Origin: Cryptomeria japonica
Taxonomy: Eukaryota; Streptophyta; Pinopsida; Cupressales; Cupressaceae
DNA: 64,000 nt
Direction: 5' to 3'
Assembly (NCBI RefSeq): GCF_030272615.1
Contig: NC_081414.1
Location: 912,397,009-912,461,008 of the forward strand
Below are positions 22,601 to 35,347 of the stretch, in pieces. The notes beneath the pieces were generated by a model that was not told where the DNA came from, did not search any database, and saw only the letters and a list, made by a program, of their open reading frames with translations. The stretch's first letter is position 1, and each line of letters begins with the position of its first letter. A program made the position numbers and the translations under genes.

Positions 22601-24780
22601 ATGTATAAGAGGGATGCACCTAAGCTGAATAAGTCAAGTTTCTCTACATGGAAGAAAAGGATGAAGCTACATCTATCAGGAGTTGGAGAATATTCTATAT
22701 ACTATCTGGAGAATGATTTTGTTGCACTGAGCACCTATTCATTAAATATGGAAGAGATAAAGGTGAAGCAAGAACATATTCAAGCAATGCTTGAAATAAC
22801 ATCTGCATTGACCGATTGAGAGTTTAATGATCTAGAAGGCTGCAATGATGCAAAGGTAATGTGGACTAAGCTCATATCTGTATATGGAGGAGATGAACAT
22901 GTTCAAAGAGCAAAAGTTGATAGTTTAAGAGGACAACTTGAATCTATGAGGATGAATGAAGGTGAGAACATAACCCAGTACAGTACAAGACTAAAGCAGA
23001 TTGTAAATCAAATCAAAGGAGCAGGAGGAACTATTGAAGAAAAGGATGTGACAAGTAAGTTGTTAATAACCCTTTTACCTGCCTATGCAATTCGAGTCTC
23101 TGCAATTAATCAATTGAGATCTGTACCTAATATTCCAGTTTCCTTGGATGCTACTATTGGTAAGCTACATGCATTTGAGTTAAGTAATTTTGATAACAGT
23201 GGGTCATCATTAAATAAAGTTGAATCTACATTTAGTTCTTTTTATCTAAATGAATCTAATGATTACAATGAAAGAAAGTATAAGTACTTTGATGAGATCA
23301 CAGTGGAGCAAGTGAAAGATTTCAAAAGAACATGGAGGAGGTACACAAACTGTATGAAGAAATCAGAAAGCAAGAAGAGTTTGAAGCACTATTGGCCAAA
23401 AGGTTACCGAGAGGCAAAGGTAAGTATAAAGGAAAACTACCTTTGAAATGTTTCAATTGTGATAAGATAGGACATATGGCTTCTAACTATCTTGACAAAG
23501 ATTTTACTGAAAAGAGAGATTACCGAGATGACAGACATAAAGATAATCATTACAAAGGACATCGAGACTTCAGAAAAAGAGATAGAAAGACATGCTTAAT
23601 TGCTGATGAGGAATCTGAAGATGATAAATCAGATGAGACTGACACAAAAGAAGTTGTTTATGTGGCTATCAAGGATGGATTAGATGAAGAAAGGTATGAA
23701 GAAAAATCCCTAATATCTCACATAAACACTAATGATTCTTGGATTATAGACAGTGGATGCTCACATCATATGATAGGAGATAAACACAGGTTTGTTATGT
23801 TAGAAGATTATGATGGAGGCTATGTTAGATTTGGTAATGATGCACCATGTCTAGTAAGAGGTAAAGGATCCATAACACTTCTTGATAAAGCAAGATGCAA
23901 TGATGTTTATTGGGTTGAAGGTTTGAAATATAATTTGTTGAGTGTAGCACACCTAAACAACACAGGTTACCGAATAGAATTTTAGAAAGGAATTGTCAAA
24001 GTTCATGACAAGAATGGAAAGTTAGCTGCTACTGGGACACAAACAAACGATAATACATTTCACCTTGACTCAACTCACAATAAGTGTTTGCATGCAAAGA
24101 TTGATAATACCTGGTTATGTTATAAAAGGTTTTGTCATGTTAATTTTGATAATCTGATCAAGATAAGTAAGAAGCACAGAGTAAGAGGTCTACCGAGTCT
24201 TGAAAAACATGAGAATGCTATGTGCCAAGGATGCTAGATGGGTAAAATGACAAGATCAAGCTTTACAAGTAAGTCCTACACTTCTAAGGGAATTTTAGAT
24301 CTCATGCACACTGATCTTTGTGGTCTTATGAAAGTTCAAAGTTATTATGGTGATAAGTATTTCATATTATTTGTGGATGACTATTCAAGGATGATGTCAG
24401 TAATGTTTTTAAAGGAAAAATCAAAAGCTTTTCAAATGTTTAAGTGGTACAAGGCTAGAGTTGAAAATGAAACAAGAAGACAACTAAAATGTCTTAGATC
24501 AGATAGAGGAGGAGATTTCACATCTGATGAGTTCAACCTATTGTGCAATGATCATGGTATTAAAAGACAAGTCTTTGCACCAAGAACTCCACAGTAGAAT
24601 GGAATAGCTGAAAGAAGAAATAGATCTATTGTGGATTGTGCTAGAACACTGATGATTGAGAAGAAGGTTCCACAAATATTTTGGAGAGAAGCAATAAGCA
24701 CAACCATTTACACCTTGAGCCAAGTTCAATTGAAGAAAGGTACTTTGAAGACACCTTATGAAATCTGGTATGGCAAGAAA
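22601..24780 (+). pseudogene. Element B gag-protease-integrase half of polyprotein
   Basis: Aligns codon for codon with element A. An in-frame TGA (22817-22819; A has TCA) interrupts gag, and a 1-base deletion near 23291 shifts the frame once, after which the frame is constant to the end of RNase H. The zinc knuckle at 23449-23490 has lost its last Cys (TGT to TAT, SNY). Protease motif IIDSGCSHHM at about 23743-23772. Integrase shows the HHCC region, DDYSRM and SDRGGDF, with Asp where A has Glu. TAG stops at 23983-23985, 24235-24237 and 24595-24597 all replace CAG of A. Confidence 0.93.
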
Positions 24781-26784
24781 CCTAATGTAAGTTATTTTAA
24801 GATCTTTGGAAGTAAATGCTATGTTCATAAAGATGATAGAAATGGCAAGTTTGATCAGAAAAGTGAAGAAGGAACATTTCTAGGATATTCTTCTAGAAGC
24901 AAAGCATTTAAATGTCTAATCAAATCATCTAACAAAATAGTAGAAAGTGCAAATGTGAAAATTGATGAATTTGCAAAAAGAACTGATGAAAGGAATTCCA
25001 AAGAACCGAAAGACTATGATGAATTTGTCTATGTGCAACCGAGAAGTCCTACCGAGATAAGTGTTGGAGAAAATGAAGGAAATATCCAGTTACCGAGTGA
25101 TGAAGAAGATCATACAGAACCTACTGAGCCTGTATTAGCCAAGTATGTAAGAAGACACCATGCACCAAGTCAGATTATAGGAGATAAGGATGATCTAATG
25201 ATGACAAGGAACAAACTGAGACAAAACACATGTTTGATATCTGAATTTGAACCGAGAATTGTGAAAGAGGCATTTAACAGTGAAGATTGGATAAATGCTA
25301 TGACTGAAGAGATTGATCAAATCAAGAAGAATGACACATGGACACTGGTCCCAAGACCGAAGGACAAAAATGTAATTGGTACAAAGTGGATCTTCAGAAA
25401 CAAGCTAAATGAAAAAGGTGAGGTCATTTAGAACAAAGCAAGATTAGTTTGCAAAGGTTATGCCCAAGAAGAAGGAATTGATTATGGTGAGACTTTTGCA
25501 CCTATTGCTAGACTTGAAGGAATTAGAACATTGTTGGCATATGTTTCTTTCAAAAACTTCAAGGTATATCAAATGGATGTCAAATATGCATTTCTGAATG
25601 GAATATTAGAAGAAGAAGTTTTCATTGAACAACCTGAAGGATTTGTTGAAGACAATGATAAAGATTAGGTATGTAAATTGAACAAAGCTTTATATGGTAT
25701 GAAACAAGCACCGAGAGCATGGTATGAGAGATTGCACTCTTATTTCATTAAGATTGGTTTTATAAGGACAAGTGAGAACAACAACATGTACATGAAAAAT
25801 GATGAAAATGGAATACTAATCTCAGCCATATTTGTTGATGATATTATATTTTGTGGAAATGACTCTTTTTGCAAGAACTTTGAAAGTGAAATGAGCAAAG
25901 AATTTGAGATGTCATTAATCGGTGAGATAAAGTATTTTATAGGCTTACAAATATTGCAAATCAAAAATGAGATTTTCATTACTCAATCCAAGTACATAAA
26001 GGAAATCTTGAAGAAATTTGGAATGGAGGATTCAAAACCAGTAAGTACTCCTATGACTACCAACTGTAAACTATCAAAGAATGATGAATCTACATCTGTT
26101 GATGAGACACTTTACCAATCTATGATTGGAAAGTTGCAATATGTTGTTCACAGCAGGCCAGATATAGCACATGCAGTAGGTATTGTTACAAGATTCTCTG
26201 TAGATCCTAAGGAAATCCACATGACTGCAATCAAAAGAATTTTTAGATACTTGAAAGGCACTGAAGATTATGGCTTAGTATATCAAAAAGGAAATGATTT
26301 TGAATTAAAAGTTTATACTGATGCTGATTGGGCAGGCAACATTGATGACAGAAAATGCACAAGTGGAGGAGCTTTATTCTTAGGAGAAAGACTAGTGAGT
26401 TGGCTTAGCAAGAAACAAGGATGTGTTTCTCAGTCAATAGCCGAAGCTGAATATGTTGCAGTAGCACTGAATTGTACCAACATTGCATGGATCAAACAAC
26501 TATTGGAAGGTATAAATGAGAAAGTTACCAAGCCAGTAACTATATTCTGTGACAATACTAGTGCCATTAATATTTCAAAAAACCCTGTTATGCACTCTAA
26601 GACAAAGCACATCTCTATCAAATATCATTATCTTAGAGAAGAAGCTCAAGAGAAGAAAGTGGTGTTGGAATATGTTAACACAAAGGAGCAGATAGCTGAT
26701 ATCTTCACCAAGCCACTACCAAAGGACACTTTTGAATATCTCAGAAGTAAGTTAGGGGTCCTACCCCTATCTTTTACTCACTGA
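24781..26784 (+). pseudogene. Element B reverse transcriptase-RNase H half of polyprotein
   Basis: RT with [26 protein letters not shown] and active site FVDDIIF (25831-25851), then RNase H with YTDADWAG, AEAEYVAVA and FCDNTSAI, ending near FTKPLPKDTFEYL at a TGA (26782-26784). Only two stops interrupt it: TAG 25429-25431 and TAG 25666-25668 (CAG in A). The stretch from 25678 on is open for 368 codons, the best preserved copia RT in the window. Confidence 0.93.
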
Positions 26785-27041
26785 CCACATTTGGTGAAAG
26801 CATCACTTCGATGACTCTATTGAATATCTTTTGGGAAGCTGATGCTGGATTGATACACTTTAGAATGTTTTTCTGAAAGTGTACTGGAATTAATACTGGG
26901 ATAATATAGAGAATGATACAGGGAACAGGAATTGAAGACAAATGCTTTGACTGAGACTCAGTTGATACACGACAGCAGGCAATAACTTCTTACAGAAAGA
27001 AATTATGTTTTAGTTCTTTTTCTTTTTGGCATTGTTGTAAA

Positions 27042-27113
27042 AGGGGGAGAAGACCTAACTAAGGGGGAGAAGACCTAAGGTGGAGAAGACCTACAAAAGG
27101 GGAGAAGACCTGA
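27042..27113 (+). repeat. Polypurine-tract-like tandem repeats ahead of the real tract (B)
   Basis: Four copies of (A)AGG(G)GGAGAAGACCTA with short spacers. The true tract AAAGGGGGAGA lies at 27235-27245, one base before the 3' LTR. Confidence 0.75.
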
Positions 27114-27234
27114 GAAGACTGAGAAAAAAAATAGAAGAGAAGTCTAATGAATGGGGGAGAGCATTTCAGCATTTCAGAATCACAACAATCCATATTTTTT
27201 AAAGATCAAATCAATTGGTTTTTCCATCAATGCC

Positions 27235-27245
27235 AAAGGGGGAGA
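27235..27245 (+). other. Polypurine tract of element B
   Basis: AAAGGGGGAGA immediately before TTGTTGG at the 3' LTR start (27247). Confidence 0.9.
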
Positions 27246-27246
27246 T

Positions 27247-27642
27247 TGTTGGCAATATTACATTATAAGGATATTGAGAAGGTTGTTGATGATTATGGAC
27301 ATAACTAATTAAAGATGTTTTACTATCTTGATATTATTATTTTTTCATTGATGTCAAGAAATTGATTTTCTAATTCAGTATGATGTTGCCATATCTTGAG
27401 AAATATGATATGAAGATTATAAAGGAGTTGGTAAAGACACAGGAAAGAATATGATGAATAAGGGGATAAGTTATTCAATGGGCAACTCTACCGAGTCAGA
27501 CAATGATGAGATCTTGATGTTTTGGATTGTTTTAACATCATACATATGTTGTAAAATGTAAAGGTTAATACTATACTATGTTATCAAGCAAATAACCTAG
27601 TCGGTAAACCCTAAGGTTATCATAGTCAGTTAATGAAGATAC
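27247..27642 (+). repeat. Element B 3' LTR, left segment
   Basis: First 396 bp of the LTR up to the insertion point of copia C. Confidence 0.93.
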
Positions 27643-28698
27643 TGTTAGGTCTCGGAGACAACTGAGAGTGGGGGGTGAATCAGTTGTCTAATAAATTCAA
27701 ATGAAAAACTTATTAACCAACTTAATGCTTAATACCGGTAAACCAGTTAAGCATGCCGGTAGACACTGTTAACAGTAAATTGCCATACCGGTAAGAATTA
27801 ATGCATGAAACATAAACACAAAGTCATCCACAACACATGACACCAATATTTGTACGTGGAAACCCTGTAAGGGGAAAAACCATGGCGGGAAACCTTATCC
27901 ACAATCAGATGACACTACTACAGATAGTAAGTGTACAAAGAGGGGTTTGCACATGCAAAAAGGCCAACAACCTAGAGCTCACTGCTCAATCACAAATGGG
28001 AGTCACACTGACTACAGTTGGATGGTTAAATCCAATAAGAATGTACTATACAAAATCACATCTTCATATGCTGAATTCAGTACCGGTGTAATGCTGATAT
28101 GCTTCTACAAAAACCTAACTTCACCTTCAGATGATGTCTTCATGTATGCCTCTTCTTGATCTCGCATATACCTTCACTCAAATATTTTTCGCATTCCACA
28201 CTTGATCTTACAAATAAGATCTTACATTTATACCATACTCTAAGACCAATTTTAGTAGGTCAGCTCTACAAGATATTACAATAAAACATTTTACAAATAA
28301 TATAATATCTGATGCAATAACTGATAAAACATGTCGGCTTAATGCATTTATAACAATAATAAATCATCTCCATAGCGTGCCATGCTGATCTGGAAAAGAT
28401 AAACCTGCCGGTGTAACCCTAGATAACCTGGACCTATTTGTCGGTAAAGGCAAATATGCAAATAAGAATATATCAATGATTAGTAATTCAAAATAAAGTG
28501 TCCAAATGATGTCTTCAACATTACCAAGTGTCTTCCATGTCATTCCAAGTACCGGTGAACATTATATCCTGTCGGTTGATCATATATCAGTAATTGTTGC
28601 ACAGATTACTGCTTGTCGGTGAATGTTGCTGGATCTCCAAAGTAGGTGTATTTAGTAGGTGTTGACATCAATGACAAAACCATACCAAAATACCAACA
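27643..28698 (-). repeat. Element C 3' LTR (left copy)
   Basis: TATA box on the minus strand (TATAAATG, 28225-28232). CCGGT motifs recur (TACCGGTAA, GCCGGTAG, GCCGGTGTAACC). The small open frames inside are not genes. Confidence 0.93.
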
Positions 28699-28700
28699 AT

Positions 28701-28710
28701 CTCCCCCTTT
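28701..28710 (-). other. Polypurine tract of element C
   Basis: Minus strand AAAGGGGGAG, two bases before the LTR. Confidence 0.9.
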
Positions 28711-29049
28711 GGCATTGATGGCAACACAAGATGGAAAAACCATCATAGTGCCAAAACAGAAATACCAAGTACAAAAACCAACAATCTCTATTTCTCCCCC
28801 TGGGAGTAACAATACCTATCTTTCATGTTTTCAAAATCTCTTTTTCTTTCCAAAAGGATAATGTGTTTTTCCATAGATATCTCTCCCCCTTTGACATCAA
28901 ATGCCAAAGTCACAAAAGGTCAAGTTCATACAAAATACCAACCAATTCAATATACCAACTACTCCCCCTGAGAATTAGCTTCCTCATCAAATACCAGAAT
29001 AAAAGATTTGTCCATTTAATTCTGCTGGTTGATGACAATCATCAACTGT

Positions 29050-30669
29050 CTAAGTCACTACCAGTGGTGGTATGACTCTGAGCTGATCTCTGAGATACTC
29101 AAAAGTTTCCTTAGGCAAAGGTTTTGTGAAAATATTTGCAAGCTATTCTTTAGTATTCACATAAACCAGTTTTATCTCTTTTTCTTCAACTTTTTCCCTT
29201 AGAAAATTCAGTTTGATAGAAACATGTTTTGTTTTAGAATGTAATACCAGATTTTTAGATATATCAATTGCTGCAGTGTTATCACAGTATATAGTAATAG
29301 GTTCCTTGCATTTTACCTTTATGTCTTTCAACATTTGCTTAAGCCAAAGTACCTGTGTACAGTTTGTTGCTGCTGCAACATATTCTGATTTTGTTGTTGA
29401 TAAAGATGTACAACTCTGTTTCTTACTCAACCAAGAAACTAGTCTTTTTCCAAGAAAAAATGCTCCTCCAGTGGTGCTTTTTCTATCATCCACATATCCT
29501 GCCCAATTTGCATCTGTATATGCACATAGATCAAAATTTTCATCTTTAGGATACCATAATCCAAGATTTGTTGTGCCTTGTAAGTACCGAAAAATCCTTT
29601 TCACTGTTGATTCATGATTTTCCTTAGGATTACTCTGAAATCTAGAAACTATACATACTGCATTCATAATATCAGGTCTGGTTTGTGTCAAATACAGTAA
29701 ACCTCCTATCATAGATTTGTATCTAGTTGGATTAACAGGTGTGGATTCCTTTGAGATAATTTGTCATTTGTAGTCATAGGTGTGCTTACCGGTTTAGAGT
29801 TCTCCATCCCAAATTTCTTAAGTAGTTCTTTCAAGTACTTAGATTGACTCAAAAATATACCTTTATCAGTCTGTAAAATCTGCAATCCTAAAAAGAATTT
29901 TATTTCTCCAATCATAGACATTTCAAATCCTTGTTGCATTTCAAGAGAAAATTCTTTGCATAATTCATCTTCTCCTCCAAAGATTATATCATCAACAAAT
30001 ACTTCAATAATCAAGATGTCATCATTAGTTACTTTGTAATATAAATTGCTATCTGCATTTCCTTTAGTAAAACCAATCTTTAAAAGATACTTATCCAATC
30101 TTGCATACCAAGCTCTTGGGGCTTGTTTTAATCACCATCAAGTTGTTCAATATAGACTTCCTGTTCAAGATCTCCATTCAAAAATGCACATTTAATATCC
30201 ATTTGATAAACTTTGTAATCCTTGTGAGCTGCAAAAGCCAAGAATAATCTAACTGCCTCAATTCTGGCTACCAGTGCAAAGGTTTCATTGTAATCAACTC
30301 CTTCTTTCTGAGAATATCCCTTACACATTAGTCTTGCTTTATTTCTGACAACCTTACCATCTTCATTAAGTTTGTTTCTAAATACCCATTTGGTTCCAAT
30401 TACATTTTTATTTTTAGGTCAGGGAACTAATGTCCAAGTATTATTTTTCTCAATTTGTCTTAATTCTTCTTCCATAGCTTTAATCCAAAATTTATCTTCA
30501 CATGCCTCATTGATAGTTAATGGTTCAATTTGAGAAATAAGACATACCTCCTCATTTTCCAATATTCCTCTTGTCATAACTCCTTTAAATTTGCTTCCAA
30601 TTATCTGATCTTCAGAATGATTCAGTCTTACATGTCGGGGTGTCTTAGTCTGTTGTTGTTCTTCAATTA
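29050..30669 (-). pseudogene. Element C reverse transcriptase-RNase H region
   Basis: Three frames carry the domains. The first ends with VYQMDIKCAFLNG and IEQLDGD (to 30128). A deletion of about 20 codons removes the link to KQAPRAWYARL, so RT is internally truncated. The next frame has FVDDIIFGGEDELCKEF (FVDD 29988-29999) and SKPVSTPMTT. A 4-base deletion near 29745, judged against F, shifts into the last frame with YTDANWAG, TKSEYVAAATN and YCDNTAAI. A TAG at 29143-29145 (NTKE then stop; F has Gln) precedes FTKPLPKETFEYL and the natural stop at 29050. Confidence 0.9.
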
Positions 30670-32064
30670 CTATGGAATCCTCTGATGGTACCAGACTACT
30701 AGATCATCATTATGTACCGATGGATTTATTGTAGGTTCATTTGTCATAATTTTTGTTTCCAGTTTAGAGTCTATATATCTTGAAGTTCCTTTGAATTGTT
30801 CATCAATCTTTACATTTGTACTCTCAACAATTTTCTGTAATCTTTTATTAAAACATCTATATGCCTTGCTCTTAGATGAATAACCAAGAAATATTCCTTC
30901 ATCACTTCTAGGATCAAACTTGCTAATATACTCATCTCTTCTAATATAACATTTACTTCCAAAATTTTTGAAGTACTTAAGAGTAGGAATATTACCAAAC
31001 CATAGTTCATGAGGGGTCTTACCAGTTTCACCTTTGATGTGAACTTTGTTGAATGTATAGAGAGCAGTGCTTATTGCCTCTCTCCAGTACACATGTGGTA
31101 GATTTTCTTCTGATAACATACTTCTTACTGCATCCAAGATAGTTCTATTTTTCCTTTCAATAACTCCATTTTGTTGTGGTGTCCGAGGTGCTGATAACTG
31201 TCTTTTGATTCCATTCACTGCATAGAATGTATTAAAATCTTTAGATGTGAATTCTCCTCCTTGATATGATCTTGAACATTTGATTTTCTTACTAGTTTCA
31301 TTTTCAACCATTGCTTTGAATAGTTTGAATTTCCCAAGTGCTTCTGATTTTTCTCTGAGAAAAGTAACCCAACACATTCTAGAGTAATCATCAATAATTA
31401 GCATGAAATATCTATCACCTTGTAAAATTTTAGTTCTAGCTGGACCACATAAATCAGTGTGAATTAAATCAAGAGCATTATTGGATTTTTCTGGAATACT
31501 TTTGAAACTAGCTCTAACTTGTTTTCCAAATTGACATTCCATGCAAATCATATTCTGAGGTTTCACAATTTTAGGTAGATCTCTAACTGCCTTAGAAGTA
31601 TTGATTTTTACCATGCAATCAAAATTTACATGACATAGTCTTTTATGCCATAACCAACTTTCATCTATATGTGCAATTAAGCATGCCTTTTCACTGTTAT
31701 TCAAATGAAAGATATTGCCTCTAGTCTGATTACCGGTTGCAATTTCCAAACCAGTTCTATTCATGATTTTGCATTTTCCATTTTTAAATTGTAACTGAAA
31801 ACCTTTCTCAACTAATTGACCAACACTTAAAAGATTATGTTTTAATACTTCAACATAGTAGACATTGTTAGTGTTATGTTTACCATCAAGAGATATTGAA
31901 CCCTTACCTTTGATTGAACAGGCTTTGTCATCTCCAAATCTTACTAAACCTCCATTGTATTCTTGAAAGTTCAATAATTTACCTTTGTCTCTAGTCATGT
32001 GATGTGAGCATCCTGAGTCGATAATCCATTCATCCTTTGATTCAACTTTAGCTGCTAGGGCTTG
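30670..32064 (-). pseudogene. Element C protease-integrase region
   Basis: A TAA at 32062-32064 ends the gag part. The same frame then runs 31998-30670: IIDSGCSHHMTRDKG (protease active-site region, just upstream of 31998), integrase finger WLWHKRLCHVNFD ... CMECQFGKQ, DDYSRMCWV, SYQGGEF where the second catalytic Asp region (SDxGGEF) is altered to Tyr-Gln, and PQQNGVIERKNRT. A frameshift near 30690 ends the frame as VVWYHQRIP. The Asp loss would by itself abolish integration. Confidence 0.9.
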
Positions 32065-33144
32065 TTATACCGGTTGAACAATAGGTGTCGGTTGATCTTC
32101 TGTTATAGCAACAAAGACCCATCCATTTTCTGTTGGATCCTCATCAGAATCATCAGTCACACCTTCATCAGCAATGTAACAAGATTTATCTTTGTTCTTC
32201 TTAAATCTATATCTCTGATATTGAGGATTAGGCTTGTATGTTATTCTAGCTTCTTCTCTTAGTCTAGCATGTCTATCAGAGCATCTTGAAGCCATATGAC
32301 CAATCTTATTGTAGTTAAAACATTTAAAGGGTTCTTTACCTTCATACTTACTTCCAATTGGGCCTTTTGGCATTTTTCTTGCAAATAGTGCTTCAAGTTC
32401 TTGAAGCTCTTCATTCTCCTTCCTGGTTTCTTCAAGTTATCTTGCATAAAAGGCTCTCTAGTCTGATTTGTCAAAAGATGGAGCAGATGATGTTGATTCT
32501 TTGAAGGCCAAATCAGTTTTTATAGTAGCAACAGGACCAAATTCCTTAATTTCAAAAGCTGAAAGTTTTCCAATCAATGTATCCCTAGTTACTGATGTAT
32601 TAGGCATTGTTCTCAACTCATTTATAGCAGTAACGTTCATTTTATATGTCGGTGGCAAACCTCTTAACATTTTTGAAACAATCTCATCCTCACTCAAGGT
32701 TCCTCCACAACATTTGATACCCAAAACAATTTCATTTACTCTTTCCATAAAAGCAGAAATCCTTTCATCTTCTTCCATTTTCAGATGTTCATACCTGACT
32801 CAGAAGCTTTCAAGTTTTGCAATTTTGATTGTGGTGTCTCCTTCATTCAGTGTTTCCAAATAATCCCAAATAGCTTTAGTAGTAGACCTATCTGATAATC
32901 CCATGGGTTGTTGATATGATAATGTGCTCAAGAGTGCTTCTCTTGCTTTGCAATCATTTTCTTCATCTTTAGCTAAAGTAGTTGGAGCAGTCTGACCAAC
33001 TACAACAGCAGTATAACCATTCTTAGTAACTTCCCAGATGTCTTTACCAATGCAATTCAGATGTGTCTCCATTCTGATCTTCCATATCCCATAGTTGGTT
33101 CCATCAAGTTTAGGACTATCCTTCTTGAAATAATTAGTAGACAT
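32065..33144 (-). pseudogene. Element C gag
   Basis: The start ATG at 33144 is 57 bases inside the LTR. The frame reads SPKLDGTNYGIWKIRMETHL, a typical copia gag opening. In-frame stops are TGA 32800-32802, TAG 32458-32460 and a TAA near 32440. The zinc knuckle near 32282-32322 reads CFNYNKIGHMASRC, so its second Cys is Tyr (32311-32313). No frameshift is needed within gag. Confidence 0.9.
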
Positions 33145-33187
33145 TGGATCTCCTCAAGTTGTTAAAAATCTGCAAAAAGAGGACTAG

Positions 33188-33199
33188 GCTCTGATACCA
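33188..33199 (-). other. Primer-binding site of element C
   Basis: Minus strand TGGTATCAGAGC, two bases from the LTR, a perfect initiator-Met match. Confidence 0.95.
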
Positions 33200-33201
33200 A
33201 T

Positions 33202-34257
33202 TGTTAGGTGCCGGAGACAACTGAGAGGGGGGGGTGAATCAGTTGTCTAATAAATTCAAACAAAAAACTTATTAACCAACTTAATGCTTAATACAGGTAA
33301 ACCAGTTAAGTATGCCGGTAGATAGTGTTAACAGTAAATTGCCATACCGGTAAGAATTAATGCATGAAACATAAACACAAAGTCATCCACAACACATGAC
33401 ACCAATATTTGTACGTGGAAACCCTGCAAGGGGAAAAACCACGGTGGGAAACCTTACCCACAATCAAATGATACTACTGTAGATAGTAAGTGTACAAAAA
33501 GGGGTCTGCACATGCAGAAAGACCAACAACCTAGAGCTCACTACTCAATCACAAATGGGAGTTACACTGACTATAGTTGGATGGTTAAATCCAATAAGAA
33601 TTTATAGTACAAACTCGCATCTTCATATGTTGAATTCAGTACCGGTGTAATGCTAATATGCTTCTACAAAAACCTAACTTCACCTTCAGATGATGTCTTC
33701 GTGTATGCCTCTGCTTGATCTTGCATATACCTTCACTCAAATCTTTTTCGCATTCCACACTTGATCTTACAAATAAGATCTTACATTTATACCATACCCT
33801 AAGACCAATTTTAGTAGGTCAGCTCTACAAGATATTACAATAAAACATTTTACAAATAATATAATATCCGATGCAATAACTGATAAAACATCTCGGCTTA
33901 ATGCATTTATAACAATAATAAATCATCTCCATAGCGTGCCATGCTGATCTGGAAAAGATAAACCTGCCGGTGTAACCCTAGATAACCTGGACCTATTTGC
34001 CGGTAAAGGCAAATATGCAAATAAGAATATATCAATGATTAGTACTTCAAAATAAAGTGTCCAAATGATGTCTTCGACATTACCAAGTGTCTTCCATGTC
34101 ATTCCAAGTATCGGTGAACATTATATCCTGCCGGTTGATCATATACCAGTAACTGTTGCACAGATTACTACTTGTCGATGAATGTTGCTGGATCTCCAAA
34201 GTAGGTGTATTTAGTAGGTGTTGACATCAATGACAAAACCATACCAGAATACCAACA
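33202..34257 (-). repeat. Element C 5' LTR (right copy)
   Basis: 1056 bp, same length as the left copy with scattered substitutions. TATA box on the minus strand at 33784-33791. Confidence 0.93.
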
Positions 34258-35342
34258 GAGAGAATGCCTACCGAGTGGAGTTTAGTATTCACCGAGTTGT
34301 AACCGAGCTATAACAGAATGCATTAAATGTTTACATGTGATATTTAATGAAAGAAGCTGATGAGCTGGAGTGGATCAATGATTGGCAAGCCGTGGAAGAA
34401 GTTTGTTAAACGAATCTAAGGCAATGGAAAGTCGGCAAGAAGATCTACAACTTATATTGAACCACATTACACTAACACAAGTTCCAAGGTGAATGTGCAA
34501 GTTCCAAGGTGGGGTAAAACATTTTCAGATCGAAAGATACAATGAACCTGGACAAGATTGAAGATCTGATGGCTATGATTGATCATGGGAAATGTGATCA
34601 AGGAGATTAAGCGGTTAGAAGATTGCTTATAAATAGGAAACTGTTGATAAACAATGTATGCGGGCAAGTGTATGCACAGGGATGCTACATAGTGATTACC
34701 AAGCACAAAAGCTTGAAGACCTGTTAGAATAACAAAGTATTGATGCCCAACAGATAGACAAGATTAGTTCTATGTCTAGATTGTATTGAACAAATAGGAA
34801 TCTTCTTTAGCATTTTAGATGTGAAGTTGCAGATAGATTGTATTACTGTTATTTTGTGAAAGTGATAGGAAATCTCTTAACCGAGTGGACTTAACAGTCT
34901 TATATGTAAATCCTCTAACAAGTTGACATTCTGATTGAGTGTTTGAAATCCTTTGACAAGGTCACTTCTAACAAAGTGAAGATCCTAATAGATCTGAGGG
35001 AAATCCCTTAACCGGGTCACATCTAGCAATGTGTTTGTAATCTTTAACAGGATTTGTTTTTAACCGAGCATACTCTAGAAGAGTATATTTCTTAGTGGGT
35101 CCGAAATCCCACAGTGGTTTTTCCCTATTTGGGTTTACACATTAAATCTGGTGTTATGAGGTTTATATTGTTCATATGCTTTTGAGTTTGCATGTTTGAT
35201 AGTTTTTGGTTATATGACTAATATATATGTTACCGAGGTTGAATCTAATGTTTTTATGGATGATTAAGTTTGTATGATTCACCCCCCCCTCTCATCTTGT
35301 TGGCTATTGGATCTGTACTTATATTAAGTATCAGAACTATCA
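34258..35342 (+). repeat. Element B 3' LTR, right segment
   Basis: Resumes B's LTR after C; TATA box 34628-34636; ends ACTATCA, then GAGCG. Confidence 0.93.
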
Positions 35343-35347
35343 GAGCG

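Larger units (their letters stand above)
27643..34257 (-). mobile_element. Copia element C, complete but dead, nested in B's 3' LTR
   Basis: 6615 bp with two LTRs of exactly 1056 bp that begin TGTTAGGT and end ACCAACA. On the minus strand the order is primer site, gag, protease, integrase, RT, RNase H and polypurine tract. The flanking five bases are GATAC (27638-27642) and GAGAG (34258-34262), which correspond to GACAG in intact LTRs, so the target duplication has decayed. It is a different family from A and B, and the same family as F. Confidence 0.93.
21061..35342 (+). mobile_element. Copia element B, complete but dead, TSD GAGCG, interrupted by C
   Basis: Same family as A. LTRs begin TGTTGGCA and end ACTATCA; target duplication GAGCG at 21056-21060 and 35343-35347. 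With copia C and its target copy removed, the 3' LTR is 1476 bp, the same length as the 5' LTR. Primer site, polyprotein and polypurine tract are all present. It lies in the leader of element E. Confidence 0.95.
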
